A stretch of DNA of 64,000 nt, from the NCBI RefSeq assembly GCF_005222815.1, contig NZ_STGB01000002.1:558001-622000 (forward strand), given 5' to 3'. This DNA is from Roseomonas sp. AR75. Its GTDB lineage: Bacteria; Pseudomonadota; Alphaproteobacteria; Acetobacterales; Acetobacteraceae. The first letter of the stretch is position 1. Each line of letters starts with the position of its first letter. The position numbers were made by a program, and so were the translations under genes. The notes beneath the pieces are model-generated. The model saw only the letters and a program-made list of their open reading frames with translations. It was not told where the DNA came from and made no database searches. Shown one piece after another: positions 8,862 to 16,551 of the stretch.

Positions 8862-9367
8862 GCCCCGCCGCCTTCGCCGGGGCCGCGGCGGGCGAGCGCC
8901 TGGGGGTCGGCGCGGTCGCGCTTGCGCTTGTGGAACTGGCGTTCCTTGTGATGCGCCGCGACAAAGGATTCGGCGGCGGCGCGCAGGCCGGGCGGCATGG
9001 GCAGCGCCTCCAGCAGGTCGTCGCCGGCATCGGCATAGAGATGCGCCTCGCCCGGATCGACCGTGACCGTCTGCAGCATCACCCCAGGCGCCGATTCGGC
9101 CGGGCGCAGCGTGACCCAGACCAGGGGCTCGGCGGCTTCCAGATTGTGCTTGTAGTTCTCGGTGTCGGTCGGATGCAGGGCAACCTCCGACACGCCGGCG
9201 AAGAACAGGGCGCGGCCATCCTCCTCGCGCAGCAGCGTCCAGGGCGGCACGGGCGGCGCTTCCTCCAGCACCTGCACGGCGCGCCAGACTTCCGCCACCC
9301 ATTGCGTCACGCCAGGCCGGCGCTCGGCAAGGACCGCAACCGGGATGCGCAGGCTGTCGGGCGTCAT
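8858..9367 (-). CDS. DUF3305 domain protein
   Basis: A 169-residue cytoplasmic protein whose opening, MTPDSLRIPVAVLAERRPGV, and following TQWVAEVWRAVQVL are typical of DUF3305. The middle carries TDTENYKHNLEAAEPLVWVTLRP, and the tail is basic (KERQFHKRKRDRADP). Both ends overlap neighbours by four bases, so it is translationally coupled within the run DUF6352-DUF3305-DUF3306. DUF3305 and DUF3306 nearly always occur as a pair beside molybdenum-containing formate dehydrogenases. The pair may form one complex, but no biochemical function is known to me. Confidence 0.88.
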   Translation of the reverse strand: MTPDSLRIPVAVLAERRPGVTQWVAEVWRAVQVLEEAPPVPPWTLLREEDGRALFFAGVSEVALHPTDTENYKHNLEAAEPLVWVTLRPAESAPGVMLQTVTVDPGEAHLYADAGDDLLEALPMPPGLRAAAESFVAAHHKERQFHKRKRDRADPQALARRGPGEGGGA

Positions 9368-10425
9368 GCGCCGGCCTCGCGCGGCAGCAGCGGCAGGCCG
9401 GCCATCAGGTTCTGCGGCTTCATCCGCAGCTTCTGCGCCCCATCCATCGCCAGCGCCAGATACACCGGCCGCCCCGCCACCTGCGGCAGAACGCGGGAGG
9501 CATCGGCGAAGTCCAGCACGCCGAGCCACAGGATGCGCGCCAGCCTGGCCTGCGCCACTTCCCGCCCGTTCCAGAGATCGTTTGCGATGGCGGTCGCCTC
9601 GGTGTCGAGGCCGACATGCCAGGTCCAGTTCGCATCCTCGATCACCGGGACCGGCCGGATCGTCACGGCCTCGCCCAGCATGTGGCGGATGAAGACCTCC
9701 AGCGCGCGGCCGAGCGCCTTCTGGCCCGCGCTGTCCTGCACGATGTCGAGCGCCAGGTCGTGCGCGTCGGAGCGGGCGAAGTAGCCGGGCGCGTTGGCCT
9801 CGGTCAGGACGTCGATCTCGATCTCGCGCGGCGCCGCGCCCGCCTCGACCAGCAGGTTGCCGAGCGGGCCGAGATCGCCCGCGGCGGCTTTCATCTCCAG
9901 CACCTCCTCGTCGGCGAGCAGGGTGGAGCCCTGGTGGATGCCGGCGCGCTGCGGGCGGAACAGGCATTCGGCGGCGCGCAGCACGAAGGGATCGCCTTCG
10001 CCCTCCATCGCCGACCGGACGACGAGATGCGTCAGCATCTGCAGGAAGAGCGGCGGGATGCCGGCCACGCCCTGTTCGTAGAGCCGCAGCCACGCCGCTT
10101 CGAGGTTGGGCGCCGCCGCCACGCGATCGCGAAACGAAAGAAAAACCTGCCAGTTCTCGCGGGCGTCGGGGTCGGCCAGGGCGGCGATCTCCGCCGCCGG
10201 CACGGCGCGCAGCGGGTCGGCGAGCAGGGCCGCGTGCAGCGCGCGTTCCGCCGCGCAGGCCTCGTCCGGCGGCACCAACTCGGGCCGGGCGCAGAAGGCG
10301 CGCCAGAGATCGGGCGTGGCGTGGATGCGCCCGTCCTCGCCCAGGTCGCAGAGATGATGGCCGCAGGCGACCCAGAAATCGCCGGGAGCGAGCGCGGGAT
10401 GGTGATGGTGGTGCGGGTGCGTCAT
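9364..10425 (-). CDS. DUF6352 family protein
   Basis: A 353-residue soluble protein starting at ATG 10425, with the His-rich opening MTHPHHHHHPALAPGDFWVA. The five consecutive histidines are native sequence and could bind metal. Much of the rest is predicted helical: a stretch near residue 150 reads FLQMLTHLVVRSAMEG, and another reads GYFARSDAHDLALDI. It overlaps both the DUF6505 gene upstream and the DUF3305 gene downstream by four bases. The assignment to DUF6352 comes from recognition of the conserved FDH-cluster gene order and sequence blocks. Its role is unknown. Confidence 0.8.
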   Translation of the reverse strand: MTHPHHHHHPALAPGDFWVACGHHLCDLGEDGRIHATPDLWRAFCARPELVPPDEACAAERALHAALLADPLRAVPAAEIAALADPDARENWQVFLSFRDRVAAAPNLEAAWLRLYEQGVAGIPPLFLQMLTHLVVRSAMEGEGDPFVLRAAECLFRPQRAGIHQGSTLLADEEVLEMKAAAGDLGPLGNLLVEAGAAPREIEIDVLTEANAPGYFARSDAHDLALDIVQDSAGQKALGRALEVFIRHMLGEAVTIRPVPVIEDANWTWHVGLDTEATAIANDLWNGREVAQARLARILWLGVLDFADASRVLPQVAGRPVYLALAMDGAQKLRMKPQNLMAGLPLLPREAGA

Positions 10426-10991
10426 GGGCGGGCGGGCCCCTTGCCCGCTGGCAAGGCCTGGCCAAGCGCGCGGAGGTCGGGCTGCTCGGACGGCTCCTCC
10501 TCGCCTTCCACCACGGCCATGCCGAACACGGGCAGGCGATCGAAGGCGGCGTGCGGCGTGTCGCGGCGGTGCAGGGTGCGGAAGCGCTCGCGCTGCGCGC
10601 CCTCCTCGATGCTGCGGGTCAGGGCCAGGATCGTGCCTGGCTCGTGGTCGCAGAGGCTTTCGGCGAAGGCGATCTCCTCCTCCGCCGCGGCGCGGGCGGC
10701 CGCGTCGTCGGGCGCGCCATGTGCCGCGCGCAGATGCGCGGCCAGCGCCGAAACGGCGGCCTCGCGCTCGGCGGCGCCGGCCTCGGCCACCTCCACAAGG
10801 GTGGACCAGCCGAAGCTCGCCAGACCCAGGAACCCGCCGCGGAAGGCCTGGCGGCGGCGGCCGGACATGGCCGCAGGGTCCTCGTCCCAGAAGGCAAAGC
10901 CGCCGGGCACCGCCCATTCGCCGGGCTCGGCCGCGGGCTCGTAGATCAGCGTGTCAGAGGAATCGAGGCGCAGGGTGCGAGGCAGCTTCAT
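10422..10991 (-). CDS. DUF6505 family protein
   Basis: A 189-residue protein opening MKLPRTLRLDSSDTLIYEPA, followed by GEWAVPGGFAFWD and a GGFLGLASFGWSTLVEV segment, which match the small DUF6505 family found beside DUF6352 in alphaproteobacterial FDH clusters. The middle is Ala/Glu-rich and helical. Its start overlaps the stop of the ligase-like gene by four bases (10988-10991), and its end overlaps DUF6352 by four bases. No membrane segment or catalytic motif stands out. Its function is unknown, with a presumed FDH-related role from the tight coupling. Confidence 0.78.
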   Translation of the reverse strand: MKLPRTLRLDSSDTLIYEPAAEPGEWAVPGGFAFWDEDPAAMSGRRRQAFRGGFLGLASFGWSTLVEVAEAGAAEREAAVSALAAHLRAAHGAPDDAAARAAAEEEIAFAESLCDHEPGTILALTRSIEEGAQRERFRTLHRRDTPHAAFDRLPVFGMAVVEGEEEPSEQPDLRALGQALPAGKGPARP

Positions 10992-11731
10992 GCCAGCGCC
11001 TCCCGCAGCACCGTACGGCGCCGCACGCCCTCGCGCTCCGTGACCAGGTCGCCGGTGGCGGGGTCGAGGCCATGCCGCCCGGCCGCCTGGTCCATTTGCA
11101 GCCGCGCGAGGTAGCGCTCGGCAAGACGCGTAAAGCCCCCGGTCGGGCCGCCGCGCTGCCATTCCGCCAGGTTGGCCATCAGGTGCCGCGCCCAGGCGGC
11201 GGTGAGTTCCCGCGCCGAGGCGTGCTCCGTATCCCAGCCCTCCTCGGCCAGCGCGGTCTGGTGGACGCCATGGCCGGGCTCCCAGCCATGCGGGAAGGCG
11301 AGCCGCGCCTCCACCCCCACCACAATCCAGTCCGGCACCGCATCCTCGGCGCAGCCTTCCGGCCAGGCGAGGCGCGCGCCGCCGACCTCGCCAGTATTCA
11401 CCAGCAACCGCGCCGGCCAGGCGATCTGCATGGGGATCTCGGGCGGCCCGAAGGCGCCGAGCGCATCGGCCAGGGCGGAGACGGCGACGAACAGCGCGGG
11501 GCGGGCGGCGGCCAGCGGCAATTCCGGCTCCAGCACCACAGCCGCCTCCATCCGGGCGGCGGAGCGGACCCAGGCGAGCGTGCCGGCGCCATGCTCCGGC
11601 GCCAGCGCCACGGCGCGCGCGAGCGCATCCCCGGCCTCGCGCAGCGGCACCACGGGCGTGAAGACGGAGGGCAGCTCCGACAGGTCGGTGCTTGCGGATA
11701 CGGCCGGAATGCTCCCTTCCCTCCCTCGCAA
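10988..11731 (-). CDS. biotin/lipoate-protein-ligase-like protein
   Basis: First gene of the minus-strand run and about 247 residues. The body carries AWVRSAARMEAAVVLEPE, ADALGAFGPPEIPMQIAWP and DWIVVGVEARLAF, a pattern of the biotin/lipoate ligase fold that in these proteins is followed by a DUF4444-type tail. The start is uncertain: no ATG or GTG is well placed. TTG at 11731 is chosen, and a purine-rich GAGGGAGGGAAGGG stretch just inside it suggests the real start may be an unusual codon slightly downstream. A substrate has not been shown for this subfamily; a link to FDH is inferred from gene order. Confidence 0.7.
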   Translation of the reverse strand: MRGREGSIPAVSASTDLSELPSVFTPVVPLREAGDALARAVALAPEHGAGTLAWVRSAARMEAAVVLEPELPLAAARPALFVAVSALADALGAFGPPEIPMQIAWPARLLVNTGEVGGARLAWPEGCAEDAVPDWIVVGVEARLAFPHGWEPGHGVHQTALAEEGWDTEHASARELTAAWARHLMANLAEWQRGGPTGGFTRLAERYLARLQMDQAAGRHGLDPATGDLVTEREGVRRRTVLREALA

Positions 11732-11743
11732 CGGCGCGACAGC

Positions 11744-11758
11744 GGCGATATATGCGCC
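11744..11758. promoter_or_regulatory. imperfect palindrome in the divergent FDH-region intergenic
   Basis: The 75-base space between the ligase-like gene and the divergent iron-sulfur gene contains GGCGATATATGCGCC, a nearly symmetric GGCG/CGCC arm pair around an AT core. It is the only AT-rich point in this interval and could be an operator or a -10 region shared by both directions. No family of regulator is indicated. Confidence 0.3.
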
Positions 11759-11806
11759 GGGAATGACCCAGCCTAGGGGTCGGGAACAGGGACGCGCCAA
11801 GCCCGC

Positions 11807-13840
11807 ATGACCGTTTTCGTCTGCAGCTGCGAGGACACGATGCCGCTCGACCGCCGCGCAATCGGGCGCGGCTGCGGCGGCGAGGGCAACCTGCGCGATG
11901 CCGAGCAGCTCTGCCTGGCGCAACTCGACCGGTTCCAGGCGGCTCTCGCCGAGGGCAGGCCGATCACCGTCGCCTGCACCGCGCAGGCGCCACTGTTCCG
12001 GCAGGAGGCGGAGGCGGCCGGCTTCGCCGAGGCGCTGGACTTCGTGAACATCCGGGAGACCGCCGGCTGGTCCGACGAGGCGAAGGCGGCCGGGCCGAAG
12101 ATGGCCGCGCTGATCGCCGCCGCCGCGGTGGAGATGCCCGCCGTGCCGCTGGTGCCGCTGGCGAGCGAGGGCGTGACCCTGGTGCTGGGCCGCGACGCCG
12201 TGGCGCTCGAGGCCGCGCGGACCCTGGCGGATGTGCTCGACATCACCGTGCTGCTGACCGGCGCCGAGGCGGTGGAGCCGCTGCGCGCCGCGGAGTTTCC
12301 CGTGGCGCGGGGCGTGGCGCGTGCCGCTACCGGCTGGCTCGGCGCTTTCGAGGTGACGGTGGATGGCTATGCGATGCCGCGTCCCTCCTCCCGCGCCGCC
12401 TATGCATGGGGGCCGCACCGCGACGGCGCGGCCAGCCGGTGCGACGTGATCTTGGACCTGACGGGCGGCGTGCCGCTGTTCCCGACGCATGAGCTGCGCC
12501 AGGGCTATCTGCGCGCCGACCCGGCCGATGGAACCGCGGTGGCACGCGCGGTCGCCGCGGCGCGGGAGCTGGTCGGCGCCTTCGACAAGCCGCGCTTCGT
12601 GAACTTCGACGCTTCGCTCTGCGCGCACAGCCGCAATCGCCGCACCGGCTGCACACGCTGCCTCGACCTGTGTCCCACCGGCGCGATCACGCCGGGCAAG
12701 GATTCGGTGGTGATCTCCGCCGAGATCTGCGCCGGCTGCGGCGCCTGCGCGGCGGTCTGTCCCACAGGCGCCGCCAACTACGCGCTGCCGCCGGCCCAGG
12801 CGATGCTGCAGCGGCTGCGCACGCTGCTGCTCACCTTCCGCGAAGCCGGAGGCGAGGCGCCGCTGGTCCTGGTGCATGACGAGGCCGGCGAGGCGATGAT
12901 CGAGGCGCTGGCACGGCACGGCGACGGCCTGCCCGCGCGCGTGCTGCCGCTGCGGGTGAACGAGGTGTCGCAGCTCGACCTCGGCTTCCTGCTCTCTGCC
13001 TTCGCTTGGGGCGCCGCGCAGCTTCGCCTGCTGATGAAGGCGAAGCGCGCGCATGGCACGGAGGGCGTGTTCCGCAACCTCGACTACGCGACGCATGTCC
13101 TGGCGGGGCTCGGCATTGCCGATCACGGCGCGGCGCGGGCCGCGGCGATCGAGACCGACGATCCCTTCACCCTGGGCGAGGCGCTGCGCGCCGTCCCGCG
13201 CCGTGGCCTGCCCTTCCCGCCTTCGACGCATCTGGCCCTCGGCGCGCCGCGGGAGATGCTGCGCCAGGCGGCGCGCGCCCTGGCCGAGGGCGCGCAGAAG
13301 CGCGAAGGCGTGATCGCCATGCCCGCGCTGGCCCCCTTCGGCGAGGCGCGGGTGGAGGTGGCGGGCTGCACGCTCTGCGTCGCCTGCACCAGCGTCTGCC
13401 CGACCGGCGCCTTCAGCGCCAATCCGGAGCGGCCGCAGCTCAGCTTCCTGGAGGATGCCTGCGTGCAATGCGGCCTCTGCGCCGCGACCTGCCCGGAGAA
13501 GGTGATCTCGCTGGTGCCGCGGCTGAACCTGGCGCCCGAGGCGGCGCAGCCGCGCGTGGTGAAGGAGGAAGACCCCTTCTGCTGCGAGCGATGCGCCAAG
13601 CCCTTCGGGGTGCGCAGCCAGATCGAGCGCGTGACGCAGAAGCTGCAGGCCCAGGGCCATTGGATGTTTGCCGACCCCGCGCGGCTGCGCGTGCTGCGGC
13701 TCTGCGAGGATTGCCGCGTCTTCGAGGCGACCGACGGTGGCCTCGACCCCTATGCCGGACCGCCTCGCCCCATTGCGAAGACCAGCGAGGACTACCTGCG
13801 CGAGGCGGAGCGGGCGAAGCGCCAGGCCGAGGAAGGCTGA
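11807..13840 (+). CDS. multi-[4Fe-4S] ferredoxin-type protein of FDH locus
   Basis: A 677-residue cytoplasmic iron-sulfur protein. It begins MTVFVCSCEDTMPLD and has two ferredoxin pairs. One pair near residues 285-325 comprises CTRCLDLCP and CAGCGACAAVCP; the other, near residues 520-565, comprises CTLCVACTSVCP and CVQCGLCAATCP. A C-terminal group, CCERC and a later LCEDC, may hold a further cluster or zinc. There is no flavin or pterin motif. It is divergent from the FDH accessory run. Relatives are often found near formate dehydrogenases, so it may carry electrons to or from a cytoplasmic partner; the partner is not known. Confidence 0.85.
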   Translation: MTVFVCSCEDTMPLDRRAIGRGCGGEGNLRDAEQLCLAQLDRFQAALAEGRPITVACTAQAPLFRQEAEAAGFAEALDFVNIRETAGWSDEAKAAGPKMAALIAAAAVEMPAVPLVPLASEGVTLVLGRDAVALEAARTLADVLDITVLLTGAEAVEPLRAAEFPVARGVARAATGWLGAFEVTVDGYAMPRPSSRAAYAWGPHRDGAASRCDVILDLTGGVPLFPTHELRQGYLRADPADGTAVARAVAAARELVGAFDKPRFVNFDASLCAHSRNRRTGCTRCLDLCPTGAITPGKDSVVISAEICAGCGACAAVCPTGAANYALPPAQAMLQRLRTLLLTFREAGGEAPLVLVHDEAGEAMIEALARHGDGLPARVLPLRVNEVSQLDLGFLLSAFAWGAAQLRLLMKAKRAHGTEGVFRNLDYATHVLAGLGIADHGAARAAAIETDDPFTLGEALRAVPRRGLPFPPSTHLALGAPREMLRQAARALAEGAQKREGVIAMPALAPFGEARVEVAGCTLCVACTSVCPTGAFSANPERPQLSFLEDACVQCGLCAATCPEKVISLVPRLNLAPEAAQPRVVKEEDPFCCERCAKPFGVRSQIERVTQKLQAQGHWMFADPARLRVLRLCEDCRVFEATDGGLDPYAGPPRPIAKTSEDYLREAERAKRQAEEG

Positions 13841-13913
13841 GAAAGGCATCGCGGCGGTTCCCTTTCGCCGCGACCTCCCGCAGGCTGCCAGCCGCAACGC
13901 CAGGAGCCAGCTC

Positions 13914-14891
13914 ATGACCCGCCTCACCCGCCGCGCCGCGCTGGCCGGTCTTTCCGCAATTCCGCTGATGCGCCCGGCGGTGGCGCAGGGCCCCTGGGCG
14001 CCCACGCGGCCGGTGCGGCTGCTGGTGGGATTCCCGCCGGGCGGCGGCGCGGATATCCTCGGGCGGCGCCTGGCGGAGAACCTGGCGCCGGCGCTCGGCC
14101 AGCCCGTGGTGGTGGAGAACCGGCCCGGCGCCGGCGCGCAGATCGCGGTGGACGCGGTTGCCAAGGCGCAGCCGGACGGGACGGTGATCGGTCTTTCGCC
14201 GCTCGGGCCGCTGACCGTGAACGCCTTCCTGCGGCCGGGGCAGCTGCCCTACGACCCCGCCACCGACTTCACCATGCTCGCGCATGTCTGGGACCAGCCG
14301 AACCTGCTGGTCGGCTCGCTGAACGTGCCGGATGGCTGGCCCGCCTTCCTGCCCTGGCTGAAGGCGCGGCCGGAGGAGCCCTTCGCCTCGGTCGGGCCCG
14401 GCACCTCCAACCACCTGACGGGCGAGCTGCTGTCGCGCGCGCTCGGGCTGAAGCTGCAGCACGTGCCCTATCGCGGCACGCCGGCGGCGCTGACGGACAT
14501 CCTGGCCGGCCGCATCAACCTGTTCGTGGACAACGTGCAGGGCTCTATGGCGCTGGCGAAGGACGGCAAGGTCCGGGCGCTCGCCGTCACCACGGAACGC
14601 CGCGTGGAGGTGCTGCCGGAGGTGCCGAGCATGGCGGAGCTCGGCCTGCCCGACGTGACCGTCTCCTCCTGGCAGGTGGTGATCGGCCCGGCGCGGCTGC
14701 CGCCGCCGGTCGCCGCGCGCCTGGCCGCGGAGCTCGACAGGGTGATCCGCGCACCGGAGACGGTGCGCTGGATGGCCTCGATCGGCGCGCAGGCCGCGGG
14801 CGGCGGGCAGGCGGCAGCGGAGGCGATGGTGGCGCGCGAACGCGAGCGTTGGGGCCGGGTGATTCCCGCGATGAACCTGCGGCTCGACTGA
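13914..14891 (+). CDS. Bug-family tripartite tricarboxylate transporter receptor
   Basis: Periplasmic solute receptor of the Bug/TctC family, 325 residues, starting at ATG 13914 after a CAGGAG ribosome site. A Tat-like signal (MTRLTRRAALAGL) ends near AVAQ. Family blocks seen are VRLLVGFPPGGGADILGR near residue 35, VENRPGAGAQIA, and LQHVPYRGTPAALTDILAGRI. These proteins bind carboxylates for TctAB permeases or act as sensors. No tctA or tctB gene is nearby, which is common for this greatly expanded family. The substrate cannot be read from sequence. Confidence 0.92.
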   Translation: MTRLTRRAALAGLSAIPLMRPAVAQGPWAPTRPVRLLVGFPPGGGADILGRRLAENLAPALGQPVVVENRPGAGAQIAVDAVAKAQPDGTVIGLSPLGPLTVNAFLRPGQLPYDPATDFTMLAHVWDQPNLLVGSLNVPDGWPAFLPWLKARPEEPFASVGPGTSNHLTGELLSRALGLKLQHVPYRGTPAALTDILAGRINLFVDNVQGSMALAKDGKVRALAVTTERRVEVLPEVPSMAELGLPDVTVSSWQVVIGPARLPPPVAARLAAELDRVIRAPETVRWMASIGAQAAGGGQAAAEAMVARERERWGRVIPAMNLRLD

Positions 14892-14908
14892 GCGACAAGC
14901 GGCACTGC

Positions 14909-14937
14909 TTGGTGCGGCCGGGGCGCGGGCCTATCTT
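14909..14937 (+). promoter_or_regulatory. sigma-70-type promoter of ccdAB
   Basis: TTGGTG, a 17-base spacer and TATCTT form a good housekeeping promoter 22 bases before the ccdA start. It would give an independent toxin-antitoxin transcript. Confidence 0.55.
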
Positions 14938-14958
14938 CGGCGGCGTGGAGGATCGCGG

Positions 14959-15201
14959 ATGAACGCGCCGTTCGGGCCGAAGCGCCGCCTCGAGATCGAA
15001 CTGGACGAAGAGCTTGCCGCTCGCGCAGAGGCGCTCGGCGTCAACATCTCTCGCGTGGCCGCCGACGCCGTCGCGGCGCGCGTCGCGGAGACCACTCCGT
15101 CGCTTCAGGAGCGGCGTGACCGAGCCGAGGCCCACGCCAGGTTCAGCAAGGCGTTCATCGAACGCTATGGCGGCTGGGGTGACGAGTTCTCGACGCTCTG
15201 A
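14959..15201 (+). CDS. ccdA: CcdA-family antitoxin
   Basis: An 80-residue antitoxin. The N-terminal half resembles the ribbon-helix-helix DNA-binding part (RLEIELDEELAARAEALGVN), and the C-terminal tail FIERYGGWGDEFSTL is the flexible toxin-binding region of CcdA proteins. The stop codon shares a base with the ccdB start (TGATG), the usual translational coupling of this type II module. It should repress its own promoter together with CcdB. The E. coli F-plasmid CcdA has 72 residues, so the size fits. Confidence 0.9.
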   Translation: MNAPFGPKRRLEIELDEELAARAEALGVNISRVAADAVAARVAETTPSLQERRDRAEAHARFSKAFIERYGGWGDEFSTL

Positions 15202-15527
15202 TGGCGCAGTTCGACGTGCATCGGAATCCGGGCCGCGCGACGCGCGAAGTTCCGTATGTCGTCGTCCTGCAATCCGCTTGGTTCGACAGTCACCCGCGAC
15301 GCCTCGTGGCGCCCTTGCTGCTCGTGAGCGCCGGCAGAACACTTGGCCTTGCCACGCACATGCCGCAGTTCGAGATCGAAGGTCACGCCGTGCTGCTCGA
15401 CCCTCTTCAATGCCAGCCGGTGCCACGCACACAGCTCGGCGCCCCCGTCGCATCGCTCGCGGATGATGAGAGCGCGTCCCGCATCATCGCCGCGATGGAT
15501 GAAGTCCTCACTCGCGTTTACGGCTGA
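15201..15527 (+). CDS. ccdB: CcdB-family toxin
   Basis: A 108-residue CcdB toxin, predicted to poison DNA gyrase. Family blocks are FDVHRNPG at the start, PYVVVLQSAWFDS, RLVAPLL, the conserved FEIEGHAVLLDPLQ core, and a helix ending MDEVLTRVYG. The C-terminal helix carries the gyrase-contacting residues in the F-plasmid protein; here the last residues are VYG rather than WGI, so activity against gyrase should not be assumed. It overlaps ccdA by one base. There are no transposon or prophage genes nearby, so this is a chromosomal copy of a plasmid-type module. Confidence 0.9.
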   Translation: MAQFDVHRNPGRATREVPYVVVLQSAWFDSHPRRLVAPLLLVSAGRTLGLATHMPQFEIEGHAVLLDPLQCQPVPRTQLGAPVASLADDESASRIIAAMDEVLTRVYG

Positions 15528-15531
15528 TCCC

Positions 15532-16551
15532 ATGACCCAGACCAATCGCCGCATCCTGCTCGCCCGCCGCCCGCAAGGCGCGCCCGTGCCCGAGGATTTC
15601 CGCCTCGACGAGGCGCCGCTGCCCGACCTCGCGGAAGGCGAGGTGCTGGTGCGGCATCGCTTCCTCTCGCTCGACCCCTATCAGCGCGGCCGCATGGACG
15701 ACGCGAAATCCTACGCCAAGCCGGTGGCGATCGGCGGCGTGATGGAATGCCAGGCGGTCGGCCAGGTCGCCGCCAGCCGCGATCCGCGCTTCAAGGAGGG
15801 CGACTGGGTGCTCGGCGGCTTCGGCTGGCAGACGCATTCCGTGCGCCCCGCAAAAGCGCTGATCGCGATCGACCCCCAGGAAGCCGCGCCCTCCACCGCG
15901 CTCGGCGTGCTCGGCATGCCGGGCCTCACCGCCTGGGTGGGCCTCAAGGACATCGGCGAGCCAAAGCAGGGCGAGACGCTCGTGGTCTCGGCCGCGTCCG
16001 GCGCGGTCGGGCAGGTGGTCGGGCAGTTGGGACGTATCGCCGGCTGCCGCGTGGTCGGCATCGCCGGCGGCGCGCGCAAATGCGCGTATCTGAAGGACGA
16101 ACTCGGCTTCGACGTCGCGGTGGACCACAAGGCCGACCTCGACGCGCAGCTCGACACCGCCTGCCCGGAGGGCGTGGACATCTACTGGGAGAATGTCGGC
16201 GGCGCGGTGCAGGCGGCGGTCTTCCCGCGCTTCCGCGACTTCGGCCGCATGGTGATGTGCGGCATGATCGCGCAGTACAACACCGCATCCGGCGCCGCCG
16301 CTGCCGGCGCGCCGCCCGGCCCCAATCTCGGCCCGGTCGTGCGCAAGCGGCTGCGCATCCAGGGCTTCATCGTCGGCGACACCGGATGGAAGCGCTACGC
16401 GCAGTTCCGCGCGGAGATGCTCGGCCACATCGCGGCAGGCCGCCTGCACTATCGCGAGGATATCGTGCAAGGCCTGGATGCGGCCCCCGACGCCTTCATC
16501 GGCCTGCTGCAGGGTCGCAACTTCGGCAAGCTGCTTGTCGGCCTCGACTGA
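15532..16551 (+). CDS. NADP-dependent oxidoreductase, CurA-type MDR family
   Basis: A 339-residue zinc-independent medium-chain reductase of the group that includes E. coli curcumin reductase CurA and plant alkenal reductases. It reduces activated double bonds with NADPH. The N-terminal catalytic domain carries FLSLDPYQRGRM near residue 45, typical of this group. The Rossmann domain has LVVSAASGAVGQVVGQ near residue 150 and a basic residue pattern after GGARKC suited to NADP. YWENVGG is another signature. It starts 5 bases after the ccdB stop but is probably an independent metabolic gene. Confidence 0.92.
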   Translation: MTQTNRRILLARRPQGAPVPEDFRLDEAPLPDLAEGEVLVRHRFLSLDPYQRGRMDDAKSYAKPVAIGGVMECQAVGQVAASRDPRFKEGDWVLGGFGWQTHSVRPAKALIAIDPQEAAPSTALGVLGMPGLTAWVGLKDIGEPKQGETLVVSAASGAVGQVVGQLGRIAGCRVVGIAGGARKCAYLKDELGFDVAVDHKADLDAQLDTACPEGVDIYWENVGGAVQAAVFPRFRDFGRMVMCGMIAQYNTASGAAAAGAPPGPNLGPVVRKRLRIQGFIVGDTGWKRYAQFRAEMLGHIAAGRLHYREDIVQGLDAAPDAFIGLLQGRNFGKLLVGLD

